Shown here: one piece after another, positions 25,568 through 34,802 of the stretch
How the letters are laid out: each line of letters starts with the position of its first letter
How positions within the stretch are numbered: the first letter of the stretch is position 1
Source: Herbivorax alkaliphila
GTDB lineage: Bacteria > Bacillota > Clostridia > Acetivibrionales > Acetivibrionaceae
Reading direction: 5' to 3'
DNA: 64,000 nucleotides
NCBI RefSeq assembly: GCF_030848475.1
Contig: NZ_JAVDDS010000005.1
Location: 62,001 to 126,000, forward strand
Position numbers and translations under genes: made by a program
The notes under the pieces: model-generated
Told to the model about the DNA's origin: nothing
The model's database searches: none
Seen by the model: the letters and a program-made list of their open reading frames with translations, nothing else

Positions 25568-25643
25568 TGGTGCCCAGAGGCGGAATCGAACCACCGACAC
25601 GAGGATTTTCAGTCCACTGCTCTACCGACTGAGCTATCTGGGC
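25568..25643 (-). tRNA. tRNA-Phe (GAA)
   Basis: Acceptor GCCCAGA/TCTGGGC, D-arm TAGCTCAGTCGGTAGAGCA, anticodon GAA in CTGAAAA, T-loop GTTCGATTC and an encoded CCA end. Confidence 0.96.
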
Positions 25644-25647
25644 ATAC

Positions 25648-25724
25648 TGGCGACCCGGAAGGGACTCGAACCCTCGACCTCCAGCGTGACAGGCTGGCAT
25701 TCTAACCAACTGAACTACCGGGCC
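25648..25724 (-). tRNA. tRNA-Asp (GTC)
   Basis: Acceptor GGCCCGG with CCGGGTC (one G-T pair), anticodon GTC in CTGTCAC, T-loop GTTCGAGTC, discriminator G and an encoded CCA end. Confidence 0.95.
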
Positions 25725-25729
25725 TCATG

Positions 25730-25805
25730 TGGTGGGCACTACAGGGCTCGAACCTGTGACCCCCTGCTTGTAAGGCAGATGCTCTCCCAGCTGAGCTAAG
25801 CGCCC
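25730..25805 (-). tRNA. tRNA-Val (TAC)
   Basis: Acceptor GGGCGCT/AGTGCCC, D-arm TAGCTCAGCTGGGAGAGCA, anticodon TAC in CTTACAA, T-loop GTTCGAGCC and an encoded CCA end. First gene of the cluster Val-Asp-Phe-Gly-Cys. Confidence 0.96.
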
Positions 25806-25960
25806 ACATGAGTGTGCTTTATTTAAGCGACAATAAATAGTATACAAAATTTATTTCATAAAGTCAACACCTAAAACTTTATTTTTTTGAATTTATGCCT
25901 CTATATCTCTAACATACTTTATAATACTCATAAATTCATTGTTTTAAATCACCATCGATA

Positions 25961-26839
25961 TTAATTTTTGCTTTCAATTATTTCTTTTAGCTCTGAATCA
26001 GAAAATTGATATTTCATATTACAAAAATGGCACTGTGTCTCTATTCCCTGCTGTTTTTTTAATATGTCAATTATCTCCTCTTTTCCAAGACTGATTATAT
26101 TTTTATACATACGCTGTCTTGAACAATTGCACTTATAATTACAGGGAGCTTTTTCTACAACTTTTAATCCTTTTTCAGAAAATATTATATCCAGTATATC
26201 TTCCGGTGTCTTTCCCTCTTTTAGCAAACCTGTAACTGAAGGTAATTTGTTAATTCTTTCTTCAATAAAACTAATGGTCTCTTCTCCTGCATCAGGCATT
26301 AGCTGAATAATAAACCCTCCTGCACTTTCTATAATCTTTTCTGAACTAGCCAAAACTCCTAAAGCCACACTGGTAGGAATTTGTTCAGAATAAGCATAGT
26401 AATATGCTACATCTTCACCAATCTCGCCTGATACTAAATCCACATATCCTACATATGGCTCTTTTAAACCCATATCTTTAACTACATTTAAGTACCCCTT
26501 ACCAACAGCACCTGCTACATCAAACTTCCCCTGATCATTTAATGGAAGATAAATCAATGGATTATGGACATATCCCCTTACATTTGCCTTAGAATCAGAA
26601 ACTGCAACAATACCACCTAAAGGTCCATCTCCTTTAATTTGTATTGTTTGCGTATCCTTATCCCCTTTTAAAAAAACAGACATTAAAGCTGAGGCTGTAA
26701 GAGTTCTCCCCATAGCAACAGAAGCTAGCGGCGATAAGTTATGAACTTTTTGTGCATGCTTTACTGTATCAGTAGTTACTGCTGCTACCACCCTTATTTT
26801 ACCTTCTTCTGCAGTAGCTCTTACAATATAATCTTTCAT
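25961..26839 (-). CDS. hslO: Redox-regulated chaperone Hsp33
   Basis: 292 residues, the usual Hsp33 length. N-terminus MKDYIVRATAEEGKIRVVAA, GRTLTASALMSVFLKGDKDT and GDGPLGGIVAVSDSKANVRG are family hallmarks. The C-terminal redox switch is complete: CNC at about 238-240 and CHFC at about 271-274 bind zinc in the reduced state. Oxidation releases zinc and activates holdase function against unfolded proteins in the cytoplasm. The gene follows a long structured intergenic region and precedes the tRNA cluster. Confidence 0.97.
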   Translation of the reverse strand: MKDYIVRATAEEGKIRVVAAVTTDTVKHAQKVHNLSPLASVAMGRTLTASALMSVFLKGDKDTQTIQIKGDGPLGGIVAVSDSKANVRGYVHNPLIYLPLNDQGKFDVAGAVGKGYLNVVKDMGLKEPYVGYVDLVSGEIGEDVAYYYAYSEQIPTSVALGVLASSEKIIESAGGFIIQLMPDAGEETISFIEERINKLPSVTGLLKEGKTPEDILDIIFSEKGLKVVEKAPCNYKCNCSRQRMYKNIISLGKEEIIDILKKQQGIETQCHFCNMKYQFSDSELKEIIESKN

Positions 26840-27108
26840 TTGCTAATCCCACCTTATAAACTATTGTATAGTCAACTTTTTTATCTTATTCTAGTGCAAA
26901 ATTTCGTAAATTCATAATCATTTATGATTGTTTTGAGCATTAAAATATGCTCACATAATTACTGTGTCTTGCACTAGTACCTATCTTTTAGTGCAAGTTA
27001 CTTTTATAACCTTCTAATGAATAGAATTTTTCGTCAATTTCCATTATAGTAATTTACAAAAACTAGAACTTTTATGAATTTCTATACTTTAAAAAAAGAC
27101 AATTGAAA
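26840..27108. other. Intergenic region upstream of hslO with cloverleaf-like inverted repeats
   Basis: About 270 bases. CTAGTGCAA (26891-26899) and TTGCACTAG (26969-26977) enclose three small hairpins: AATCA/TGATT, GAGCAT/ATGCTC (26935-26952) and CACA/TGTG. A further TAGTGCAA lies nearby at about 26990. The whole is an 87-nt four-way-junction-like fold or a small insertion with terminal repeats. A copy of element D follows at 27051-27098. Confidence 0.5.
27051..27098. repeat. Dispersed element D, copy 1
   Basis: AATTTACAAAAACTA, then a CTTTTATGAATTTCTA-like core and CTTTAAAAAA. It matches 28491-28537 with scattered substitutions. Both copies lie just downstream of a minus-strand terminator hairpin. 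Confidence 0.55.
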
Positions 27109-27134
27109 ACCCCGGTACTTTTTCATACCGGGGT
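27109..27134 (-). terminator. Terminator of the cold-shock gene
   Basis: ACCCCGGTA and TACCGGGGT pair perfectly around an 8-nt loop, 32 bases after the stop. The T-tract is short (TTTTC). Confidence 0.75.
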
Positions 27135-27166
27135 ACTTAGGCTATTTTTTAATCAAATGTAACGCC

Positions 27167-27370
27167 TTATTGGCACCTGCTAACATTTGAAGCCTGAGGT
27201 CCTTTAGCACCTTCAACCACTTCAAATTCAACTTCAGTACCTTCCTCTAATGTCTTGTAGCCATCCATGTTTATTGCTGAGAAATGTACAAAAACATCGT
27301 TTCCTTCATCTCTCTCAATAAAACCAAACCCTTTTTCAGAATTAAACCATTTTACTTTACCTTTTTCCAT
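27167..27370 (-). CDS. Cold-shock protein, CspA family
   Basis: 67 residues with the complete OB-fold: [20 protein letters not shown] carries RNP1 (KGFGFI) and DVFVHFSAI carries RNP2. It binds single-stranded RNA/DNA and melts mRNA structure. AGGAGG lies upstream of the ATG, and a palindromic terminator lies 32 bases after the stop, so it is a single-gene transcript, as usual. Confidence 0.96.
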   Translation of the reverse strand: MEKGKVKWFNSEKGFGFIERDEGNDVFVHFSAINMDGYKTLEEGTEVEFEVVEGAKGPQASNVSRCQ

Positions 27371-27663
27371 CCTGCACGCCTCCTGAACTTAATACTTTAA
27401 CTTAGCTTGCATTTTACATGCTCTTACTAAATCTATAACATTGTATCATATTTTTGCATTGCTTGTCAATCTGATTTTTTTGCTTATATTTTATCCCTAT
27501 TGCTGTAACATACGTTTTACATAGTTTGAGCCACTTTTTATTTTTTATAATTTTATTTTTCCTTAACTCTTAAAATTTATTCATTTTAAGACTAAATGAT
27601 ATTTTTGTTTTCTTTTTTCATAAATATAACTATTTTTGTTTTTCTAAAGCTAAAAAAGTTCAC

Positions 27664-28419
27664 TTAATTAATTTCTTTTTTGCAAACAAAAAATCCTCTT
27701 TGAGTCTTTGAAGATATTTTACGCAACTTCAAATTGTCATATATATTTAAAAGTTTCAAGCCACTTTCACTTATCATCTTTTTTAAATCATTTATCTCAT
27801 AGCATCTTTCTAAATGAACTTCATCAATTCTTTTATATATATTATTTTCTTTCATGAATACTGTCAAGTCAAATTCACATATATTTTTTTTGCTGTCAAA
27901 ATAATTTTGCCATATATAAGTTATTTCTTCTGACACATCGTAAAACACATTGTTTTTCAATATATTTTTAAACTTAAAAGGTGTGTTTATATCAAAAATA
28001 AACAATCCTCCATCATTCAAATAATTATATACATTTTTTAATAACTTTTTTACATCTTTTTTATATAAAATATAATTTAAACTATCCATAAGACATATGA
28101 TGGTATCAACAGTTCCGTAAAGCTCAAAGTCTATCATGTCTTGATTTAAGTATAAAATATTTTTAAAATCAAAGGACTTATGTTTTGCACAGTTTAACAT
28201 ATCAGTGGATATATCTACTCCAATCATATCATAGCCTCTTTTAGCCATTTCAACAGTAAAGCTTCCTGTGCCACAGGCTAGGTCAAGCATAAGAGAAGGT
28301 TTTATTTTATGAACCTTAAAAATATTCTCAATAAAATCTGCCCAATTTTTATAGTCCACATCGTACATCAATTTATCATATACATACGCAAAATCTGCAT
28401 AAGCAAAACTCTCATCCAT
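27664..28419 (-). CDS. Class I SAM-dependent methyltransferase
   Basis: 251 residues. Motif I LMLDLACGTGSFTVEMAKRG binds SAM. YDMIGVDISTDMLNCAKHK carries the acidic loop residue, and the later strands are TVDTIICLMDSLNYIL and GGLFIFDINTPFKF. The N-terminal YADFAYVYDKLMYDVDYKNW resembles a common Firmicutes methyltransferase group that occurs near small housekeeping genes. Substrate unknown. SD GAGGGGG. Immediately after the stop is a sequence resembling the end of dispersed element A. Confidence 0.88.
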   Translation of the reverse strand: MDESFAYADFAYVYDKLMYDVDYKNWADFIENIFKVHKIKPSLMLDLACGTGSFTVEMAKRGYDMIGVDISTDMLNCAKHKSFDFKNILYLNQDMIDFELYGTVDTIICLMDSLNYILYKKDVKKLLKNVYNYLNDGGLFIFDINTPFKFKNILKNNVFYDVSEEITYIWQNYFDSKKNICEFDLTVFMKENNIYKRIDEVHLERCYEINDLKKMISESGLKLLNIYDNLKLRKISSKTQRGFFVCKKEIN

Positions 28420-28490
28420 TTAAAAACCCCCTCAAGAAAATTCGCTAGGGCCCCCTATAATTCCCCTCTAAGGCTGCTCCCTAGCCTAGA

Positions 28491-28537
28491 AATTTACAAA
28501 AACTAAATTCTTATAAATTCCTACGCTTTAAAAAAGA
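28491..28537. repeat. Dispersed element D, copy 2
   Basis: AATTTACAAAAACTAAATTC... CTTTAAAAAAG, the partner of 27051-27098. Next to it, GCTAGGG (28444) and CCCTAGC (28479) form a further inverted repeat. Confidence 0.5.
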
Positions 28538-28580
28538 AACTCCACCTTGTAGAAAGCAGAGTCTTAGATACGCTTAAACC

Positions 28581-28757
28581 TCATTGTGCCTTTTGCTTTT
28601 TTTCCATCTGCATCAATTTTTTTCTCTTTGTAATCAGTCCGCCTATTCTACCTGTCTCTTTTGCGGTTAAACTTTTCCATCCCTCTTTTTTAACCTTTTC
28701 AAATAATCCTAATTCTGTAACCACTTCGTATTTTATTTTTTCATCTATATTTTCCAA
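28581..28757 (-). CDS. Small acid-soluble spore protein, alpha/beta-type-like
   Basis: 58 residues from TTG 28757 (GGAGG, nine-base spacing). The sequence KIKYEVVTELGLFEKVKKEG then WKSLTAKETGRIGGLITKRK carries the alpha/beta SASP pattern: KYE.A.ELG, GW..LT..E.GRIGG..TKR. These proteins coat spore DNA and protect it from UV and heat. The GPR protease cleavage consensus is not obvious, so it may be a minor SASP type. Extending the frame to 28880 adds residues unlike the family. It implies a spore-forming host. Confidence 0.88.
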   Translation of the reverse strand: MENIDEKIKYEVVTELGLFEKVKKEGWKSLTAKETGRIGGLITKRKKLMQMEKKQKAQ

Positions 28758-29135
28758 AGTGCACCACCTCCATAAAGTATTATTTACAACTTGAGCTAAA
28801 TATATGTACAAATATATATTATTTCTTTTAACAAAATCTTTACAAAAGACTCCATTATTTGTTACGTTAAAATAATACATTTATGTTTATATTCTTTATC
28901 TTTCTCTAAGACTGGACATTAGGCTCTAATGTTTAGGTAAAGCTAAAGGAATTTACTGATATATTGTTTGCAAAAGATTGTATAACTGTTTAGTTTTAGA
29001 AAAATCATCTACTAGATGCTCCTGCATTAAATTCTCTAACAAACTTAATACAGAAGCCATATAATAAAATCTAAAGAAAATAGCGTTCATCCATTAGTAA
29101 TAAACTTTTTCCTAAAAGAGCTAAGTTTTTTGTAA
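28758..29135. other. Intergenic region, with a diverged copy of element A
   Basis: 378 bases. At 28896-28957 the sequence CTAAGACTGGACATTAGGCT followed by CTAATGTTTAGGTAAAGCTA is a decayed version of element A, with the central palindrome broken. The SASP promoter should lie at its left end. I see no gene. Confidence 0.45.
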
Positions 29136-30419
29136 TTATAACTGCTCTTTTATCGCTTTGATAGCTTCCTGAAGCTGTTTATCTTGCTCTCTTGGTACTT
29201 GCGAAACTGGAAGATACTTGTTTTCTTCATCTAGCTCAATCTCCACATGAGGTTCAATGCCCTTTTCATGGATATTTGTTCCTAAAGGTGTAAAATAAGT
29301 TGCAGTAGTAAATTTTAAACCTGCACCGCCATCCAGTTCTGCTATGTTCTGAACCAAACCTTTACCAAATGTAGTTTGCCCCACAAGCGTACCCTTATCA
29401 TGGTCTTTAATGGCTCCTGCTAAAATTTCTGATGCACTTGCACTGAACTCATTAATCAAAACTGATATAGGTTTATCAAGTTCTGATTTTCCTGAATTTT
29501 GTTCCATCCTGTTTCCAGCTCTGTCCTCCATATAAACAATAAGTTCTTCATGTATCAAACGACTTGCAATTTTAACAACCTGCTCAAAATCTCCTCCTGG
29601 GTTGTCTCTGACATCTATAATCAAACCTTCCATTCCTTTATCAATGAGTTTGCTTAAATGATTTCCAAAATAATTAGCAGACTCGGCATCAAACATTGAT
29701 AATCTAATATAGCCTATATTGTTTTCCAACATTTCGCTGTTTACATTCACTATTTTTATTGTCTTTCTGACAATTGTAAAATCAATATACTTTTCTTCCG
29801 ATGGTCTATACACAGTAATATCAACTTCTGTGTTTTCCTTACCCTTTATCATGCTTACAATCATGCTGTCGTCTCCTATAGTAGTAACGTCTTCACCATC
29901 AACCTCTACTATCTTATCACCCATCTTCATTCCCGCCTCCATAGCCGGCGAATCTTCAAATGGTTCAACTACAGTTAAAATACCATCATCAGGCATATTA
30001 ACTGTCACACCAATACCAACATAACTGCCTTGAGATCTCTCCATAAAAAGCTCCATCTGATCTTTTGTAAAGTAGACAGTATAAGGATCTTCCAACGAAT
30101 TCGCCATACCGGCAATGGAACCTTCAAGCAAAACATCTTCATCAACTTCTTTATAAAAATACTCGTTTAAAAGATTATATACGTTTTTGTATCTTTTTAC
30201 ATTTTCATAATCCACCTTATTACTATCAAAAGTTATGGCATATGATGGATCAAAACTTCGTCTTCCACTATTGTCAACATCATCTAGGTCATCAGCAGGA
30301 ACAACAACAATATGTGGATTGGTTATATGCCAAACTAAAAAACCACAGGATGTAACTGTAACTGAGGCAATAACGGCAAGCACTATCGGAAGTACTTTTT
30401 TGGTAAAACTATTATTCAA
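29136..30419 (-). CDS. C-terminal processing peptidase, S41 family (CtpA/CtpB-like)
   Basis: 427 residues from TTG 30419 (GGGGAG). One N-terminal membrane anchor (about 8-30). A PDZ domain at about 120-205 (GIGVTVNMPDDGILTVVEPF, SPAMEAGMKMGDKIVEVDGE). The S41 protease core has IGYIRLSMF, LIIDVRDNPGG, the catalytic Ser in INEFSASASEILAGA and the Lys in TFGKGLVQ. It cleaves secreted or membrane proteins outside the membrane; B. subtilis CtpB acts in sporulation signalling. It is last in the ftsE-ftsX-M23-ctp cluster, whose order is widely conserved in Clostridia. Confidence 0.95.
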   Translation of the reverse strand: MNNSFTKKVLPIVLAVIASVTVTSCGFLVWHITNPHIVVVPADDLDDVDNSGRRSFDPSYAITFDSNKVDYENVKRYKNVYNLLNEYFYKEVDEDVLLEGSIAGMANSLEDPYTVYFTKDQMELFMERSQGSYVGIGVTVNMPDDGILTVVEPFEDSPAMEAGMKMGDKIVEVDGEDVTTIGDDSMIVSMIKGKENTEVDITVYRPSEEKYIDFTIVRKTIKIVNVNSEMLENNIGYIRLSMFDAESANYFGNHLSKLIDKGMEGLIIDVRDNPGGDFEQVVKIASRLIHEELIVYMEDRAGNRMEQNSGKSELDKPISVLINEFSASASEILAGAIKDHDKGTLVGQTTFGKGLVQNIAELDGGAGLKFTTATYFTPLGTNIHEKGIEPHVEIELDEENKYLPVSQVPREQDKQLQEAIKAIKEQL

Positions 30420-30527
30420 AATCTCACACTCCCCATATTATTTTTTACTACATTTTGTTTCATATTTTTCCCTTTCTTTTTGTTAATTTCTAATTATATC
30501 ATATGCTTATTTTCTTTATAATATAGC

Positions 30528-30550
30528 AAAATCCGGAAAGCCCGGATTTG
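30528..30550. terminator. Hairpin after the M23 hydrolase gene
   Basis: AAATCCGG and CCGGATTT pair with a short loop between the M23 gene stop and the ctp gene. On the minus strand the T-tract is short (TTTTG), so partial termination is likely. Confidence 0.6.
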
Positions 30551-30557
30551 TTTTTGC

Positions 30558-31685
30558 TTAACCTGAAACATATGACATAGGATCAACAGGCGTACCATTT
30601 TCTCTTACTTCAAAATGCAAATGAGGTCCAGTAGATAGGCCGGTACTTCCTATCTTGGCTATTTCATCTCCTGCATTTACTGAAGCACCACTACTAACCA
30701 GCAACTGACTGCAATGGGCATAAAGTGTTGTAATTCCACCCCCGTGGTCAATAACAACTGTATATCCATATCCCCCCTGCCATCCTGACATTATTACTGT
30801 TCCATCATTAGCCGCAACTATTGATGCACCTGTGTTTGCTGGAACATCTATACCTGTATGCATTCTATATTCATTCAAAATAGGGTGAAGTCTGTTTCCA
30901 AAAGGAGATGTTACTCTAGTTGAACTTGGAACTGGCCAAGTCATAACTCCACCAGTATAATCTGCGGTTTTTTGGAGATTTTTTATCTGATTTTCCAACC
31001 TTCTGGACTTTGCGATTAATTCATTTTCTCGTCTCTCCAAACTACTAAGCCTAGAGTTAATACTTCTTATCTGAACTTCCAACTCTTGAGTTGTAGCCTT
31101 TATATCATTTAAATCTGTTAATGCACCAGAAGCTTTGCTCTCAAAATCAGTTCTCTCATCTTCAGCAAGCTGTCTTTTATATTCTATTTCTTTCTTAGCC
31201 TTCTCTATCCCCTCTACAAGCTCTTTATCCTTTTGACTTATAGCTGAAATAAGATCAAGTCTTCTAAAAAAGTCAGGTATACTTTTTGACTCTGCTATAA
31301 TTTCAAGGTATGACATATTAGAATTCTGATACATAACATTAAGCCTTACCTTAAACTTTTCCAGCTGTTTTTCATAATCTTTTTCACTTTCAAGTATTGC
31401 TTCATCTAACTCTTCTAAAATTCCATTTAATTCATCTACTTTTTGAAGAAGCTCATTATATTCCCTTTCTGCTCTGCCCTGTTCTGTCTCTAAGTATTGC
31501 TGTTCATTTCTTACTGAGTTTAACCTCTGTTCTTCATCCCTTTGTTGAGACGTAACCTCATTAATTTCACTTTGAACATTGTCTCTTTGGTTCTGTGTGT
31601 TGCTTAGAGTATCAGAATATGCTGGAATTATAACCATAAGCATCATTGATATTAATACACTAAGTTGTATTACTTTTTTCACCAA
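30558..31685 (-). CDS. Secreted EnvC-like murein hydrolase activator, coiled coil plus M23 domain
   Basis: 375 residues: signal peptide 1-25, long coiled coil (about 27-235, Gln/Glu/Arg-rich heptads), and a LytM/M23 domain at about 255-375. The zinc-site residues appear intact: H..GIDVP, YAHCSQL and PHLHFEV, so it may be an active endopeptidase and not only an activator. In EnvC and in PcsB/CwlO-type systems the coiled coil is held by FtsX, which lies directly upstream here with FtsE. The start is TTG or GTG, two adjacent codons after GGAGG. Confidence 0.93.
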   Translation of the reverse strand: MVKKVIQLSVLISMMLMVIIPAYSDTLSNTQNQRDNVQSEINEVTSQQRDEEQRLNSVRNEQQYLETEQGRAEREYNELLQKVDELNGILEELDEAILESEKDYEKQLEKFKVRLNVMYQNSNMSYLEIIAESKSIPDFFRRLDLISAISQKDKELVEGIEKAKKEIEYKRQLAEDERTDFESKASGALTDLNDIKATTQELEVQIRSINSRLSSLERRENELIAKSRRLENQIKNLQKTADYTGGVMTWPVPSSTRVTSPFGNRLHPILNEYRMHTGIDVPANTGASIVAANDGTVIMSGWQGGYGYTVVIDHGGGITTLYAHCSQLLVSSGASVNAGDEIAKIGSTGLSTGPHLHFEVRENGTPVDPMSYVSG

Positions 31686-31738
31686 TTTCTACCTCCCAAA
31701 AAAAGATTGAATTTAAACGTCTAAGAATATTTAAATTC

Positions 31739-32623
31739 TTAGACACGCAAATATTTACGTATTGAAACTGCACTTCCTAAAGCCCCTACAAGTACACCTA
31801 TTAACAACATACTTGAAATAAGACTAAAATAAATCTCACTTTTATCAACTATCTCCAAACCATAAATATTTAAATCAAATCTATCAAACACTTTAGAATA
31901 AACAAAATTCACTATACTAAAACTTAAAATCGCTCCTATCAAACCTATAATAACACCTTCTACAATAAATGGCAAGCGAATAAACCAGTCAGTTGCACCT
32001 ATATATTTCATTATATTGATTTCTTTCTTCCTTGAAAACACAGCTAATTTAATGGTGTTAGATATAATTACAATAGACACTATAATCAGTAGTAAAAGCA
32101 CAAAACTGCTTCCTACTCTAACCCAATGACTGATTCTACTCATAAAGTCTATTGCTTCTTCTGAATATGCTACATTATACACTCCTGGAAAAGCTAGCAA
32201 TTTCTCCTTTACATCTTCTGCATCTTCAGAATTATTTAAACTTACTGTAAAGGAAACAGATAAAAAATCATCACCAAGACCTTCCATTATAGATTTGTTG
32301 TCTCCTAATATTTCCTGCATCTGTTCATAGGCCTCTTCTCTCGTGACCATGGTATATTCCCTTATTCTGTCATCTCCCATGATAAGCCATTCAATAGACC
32401 CAATTTGCGAATCATCAAGTTCCGCATCACAAAACACTTCCATCTCCGGCTTTTCACTTTGCAGCTCTACATTATGATTTATATTTGACATAGTCGCCAA
32501 AAATCCACCAAGTACAATTAGTGAAGCTGCAACTACAGCCATAGAAGCAAAAGACATCAATATATTTTTATATGTGTTGATAATACCTTCTTTAAATATA
32601 TATTTGCTTGTTCTCAGCTTCAT
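31739..32623 (-). CDS. ftsX: Cell-division ABC transporter permease FtsX
   Basis: 294 residues: a cytosolic N-terminus, TM1 at about 22-44, a large extracellular loop (about 45-170: EVFCDAELDDSQIGSIEWLI, GLGDDFLSVSFTVSLNN) that contacts the EnvC-like partner, and three C-terminal helices with the NIMKYIGATDWFIRLPFIVE motif. It transmits FtsE ATP hydrolysis to the hydrolase outside. The start overlaps the ftsE end by 32 bases, a usual FtsEX arrangement. Confidence 0.95.
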   Translation of the reverse strand: MKLRTSKYIFKEGIINTYKNILMSFASMAVVAASLIVLGGFLATMSNINHNVELQSEKPEMEVFCDAELDDSQIGSIEWLIMGDDRIREYTMVTREEAYEQMQEILGDNKSIMEGLGDDFLSVSFTVSLNNSEDAEDVKEKLLAFPGVYNVAYSEEAIDFMSRISHWVRVGSSFVLLLLIIVSIVIISNTIKLAVFSRKKEINIMKYIGATDWFIRLPFIVEGVIIGLIGAILSFSIVNFVYSKVFDRFDLNIYGLEIVDKSEIYFSLISSMLLIGVLVGALGSAVSIRKYLRV

Positions 32624-33299
32624 TTTCGTATTGTCCTTTCTCCTGATCCCTCATAATTTGACCTTTTTCAATAGCAATTACCCTCTTTTTCATAGAATTT
32701 ACTATTCCCTTTTCATGCGTAGCCACAATAACAGTGGTACCTCTATAATTTATATCTTCTATTAATTTCATTATTTCCCATGATGTTTCGGGATCCAAAT
32801 TTCCTGTCGGCTCATCTGCAATTAACAAAGATGGATTATTTACCAAAGCTCTAGCTAAAGCCACCCTTTGCTGTTCGCCTCCTGAAAGCTCGTTTGGATA
32901 TACATCAGCTTTTTTACTCAAACCAACCAAACCTAAAGACATCGGCACCTGTCTTCTCATTTCTTTTGGAGAGGCTTCTGTAATGTGCATTGCAAATTCA
33001 ACATTTTCATAAACAGTTTTTTTAGAAAGCAACCTAAAATCTTGAAAAACTACGCCCATACTTCTTCGCAAGTAAGGTACTTCCTTTGACTTTAAATTAG
33101 AAACATTAAAACCATTTACATGTATATTTCCCCCTGTAACTTTTTCTTCCTTTAGTACAAGTTTTATCAATGTGGACTTGCCCGAGCCACTAGGTCCAAC
33201 AATAAATACAAACTCTCCTTTATTAATATGAAGATCTATTTTATTTAGTGCTAATGTTCCATTTGTATATTTTTTTGATACTGATTTAAAATCTACCAC
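32592..33299 (-). CDS. ftsE: Cell-division ATP-binding protein FtsE
   Basis: 235 residues from GTG 33299 with AAGGAGG five bases upstream; an extra nine residues are possible from 33326. ABC motifs: FVFIVGPSGSGKSTLIKLVL (Walker A), ELSGGEQQRVALARALV (signature) and LLIADEPTGNLDPETSW (Walker B). FDFRL-type Q-loop is VFQDFRLL. It works with FtsX in cell-wall hydrolase control. Confidence 0.96.
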   Translation of the reverse strand: MVDFKSVSKKYTNGTLALNKIDLHINKGEFVFIVGPSGSGKSTLIKLVLKEEKVTGGNIHVNGFNVSNLKSKEVPYLRRSMGVVFQDFRLLSKKTVYENVEFAMHITEASPKEMRRQVPMSLGLVGLSKKADVYPNELSGGEQQRVALARALVNNPSLLIADEPTGNLDPETSWEIMKLIEDINYRGTTVIVATHEKGIVNSMKKRVIAIEKGQIMRDQEKGQYENEAENKQIYI

Positions 33300-33517
33300 G
33301 TTGACCTCCTTAAAAGTCAAACCCATATTTGTTTTATTCTATATTAAAGGATTAAATCCTCTTCTCTAATTATTTTATATTAAAATTCTTTTAATCGCAA
33401 TAATTTTTTTGAACCTAGGTATGCATTTAATAATTGTGTTTGAAATCATTACAGAAACTTAAGTTTCACAGTCTAGAGTATTTTTCTTATTTTAACTTAG
33501 TTTGCTTTAGAATAAAA

Positions 33518-34606
33518 TTAATAGTTAAAAGCTTGATTGCTGTCAAGATATTTTTTTACCATAACTGCAACTTTAAAAATAATTGCATCATCAAACATTT
33601 TTATATCCAGCCCAGTACTCTTTTGAATTTTGTCAAGTCTGTAAACCAAGGTATTTCTGTGAATATATAACTGCCTTGACGTTTCACTGATATTTAAATT
33701 ATTTTCAAAGAATTTTTGAATTGTATCCATTGTTTCCTTGTCTAGCGTTTCAAATCCTCCCTTTTGAAACACTTCAGCCAAAAATAATTCACAAAGCGTT
33801 GTTGGTAATTGATATATAAGTCTTCCTATTCCTAATTTATTATAGTTTATAACCGACTTTTCACTTTCAAATATCTCGCCTATTTGAAGAGCCATTCTAG
33901 CTTCTTTAAAAGATTTTCCCAAGTCTCTTATACTGTCAACAATTGTACCAATTCCAATTTTAGCCTTTATCATTGCTTCCGTAGAAAGTGTATCCACTAT
34001 TACTTTTGAAATATTTTCCAGTTCTTTGAAGTCATTTTCTTCCTTTAGTTCTTTAATTAAAACTGTAGTTTCATCATCAAGAATTATGACAAAATCCTTG
34101 TTCCTATTTGGAAATAGCCCTTCAACAACCTCATACGGGTATATATCTTTTATTTTCAAAGTCTTTATCAAAAGTGCAACACGATAAACATTATTAGGAA
34201 GTCGAAGCTCTTTTGCCTTTAATGTAATATCTCCTAATAAAATATTATCCATAATTATATTCTTAATAAAATTTGCCTTGTCATATTTATCCTCATAATA
34301 AGATTTTAAATTAACAACATTCATAGATAAAAGAGAGAGAAATTTAGCATTGTTCTCATTTGTGGAATTAATATATGCGATAAACTCCAACTTGTTTTTT
34401 ATATAAATTTTTTGAAAAGACTGATTTTCAAAAACATTAAAAGTTTTTTCAGATTTCATTATTTCTGATATCAATGGATTTTTCATTCCAACTTTCTTTT
34501 CATTTGAACACACTGCAATAATCCCCGAATCATCCATAAGTCCCAACTCTTCGTTAATAATGCTTTTTACTTGATTTACAAGATTCTGATAAAGTTTAAT
34601 TCTCAA
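33518..34606 (-). CDS. PucR/CdaR-family transcriptional regulator
   Basis: 362 residues from TTG 34606 (GGGGGATG). The C-terminal HTH_30 domain is clear: TIQKFFENNLNISETSRQLY then IHRNTLVYRLDKIQKSTGLD. The N-terminal part holds a diacid-recognition-like region (about 1-120) and a central GGDEF-like CdaR segment with KIGIGTIVDSIRDLGKSFKE. Such regulators often sit beside the MsmK/UgpC ATPase gene in Clostridia, as here (upstream at 34803-35915). It probably responds to sugar or organic-acid availability; the effector is unknown. Confidence 0.85.
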   Translation of the reverse strand: MRIKLYQNLVNQVKSIINEELGLMDDSGIIAVCSNEKKVGMKNPLISEIMKSEKTFNVFENQSFQKIYIKNKLEFIAYINSTNENNAKFLSLLSMNVVNLKSYYEDKYDKANFIKNIIMDNILLGDITLKAKELRLPNNVYRVALLIKTLKIKDIYPYEVVEGLFPNRNKDFVIILDDETTVLIKELKEENDFKELENISKVIVDTLSTEAMIKAKIGIGTIVDSIRDLGKSFKEARMALQIGEIFESEKSVINYNKLGIGRLIYQLPTTLCELFLAEVFQKGGFETLDKETMDTIQKFFENNLNISETSRQLYIHRNTLVYRLDKIQKSTGLDIKMFDDAIIFKVAVMVKKYLDSNQAFNY

Positions 34607-34749
34607 TTTAACATCCCCCTCAATTACTTATCATTAAAACCAGGGTGCATGTTATTTAATGAATAAAAATATTGAATAAACATTGTAAAATATTGTTCTT
34701 CACATTTAATATATACACCCTTATATTATTATATAAATAAAAAAACAAA

Positions 34750-34775
34750 AGGGAAAGTCTTTTTTGACCTTCCCT
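34750..34775 (-). terminator. Terminator of the MsmK/UgpC-type gene
   Basis: On the minus strand AGGGAAGGTC pairs with GACTTTCCCT (one mismatch) around six A, followed by TTTGTTTTTTT. Confidence 0.88.
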
Positions 34776-34802
34776 CTTTGGTATTTTTTAGTTTTTATCA
34801 AA

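Noticed and set aside
25404-25799. Protein-coding frames of about 90-100 codons on both strands at 25404-25799
   Set aside because: They lie entirely across the tRNA genes and are artefacts.
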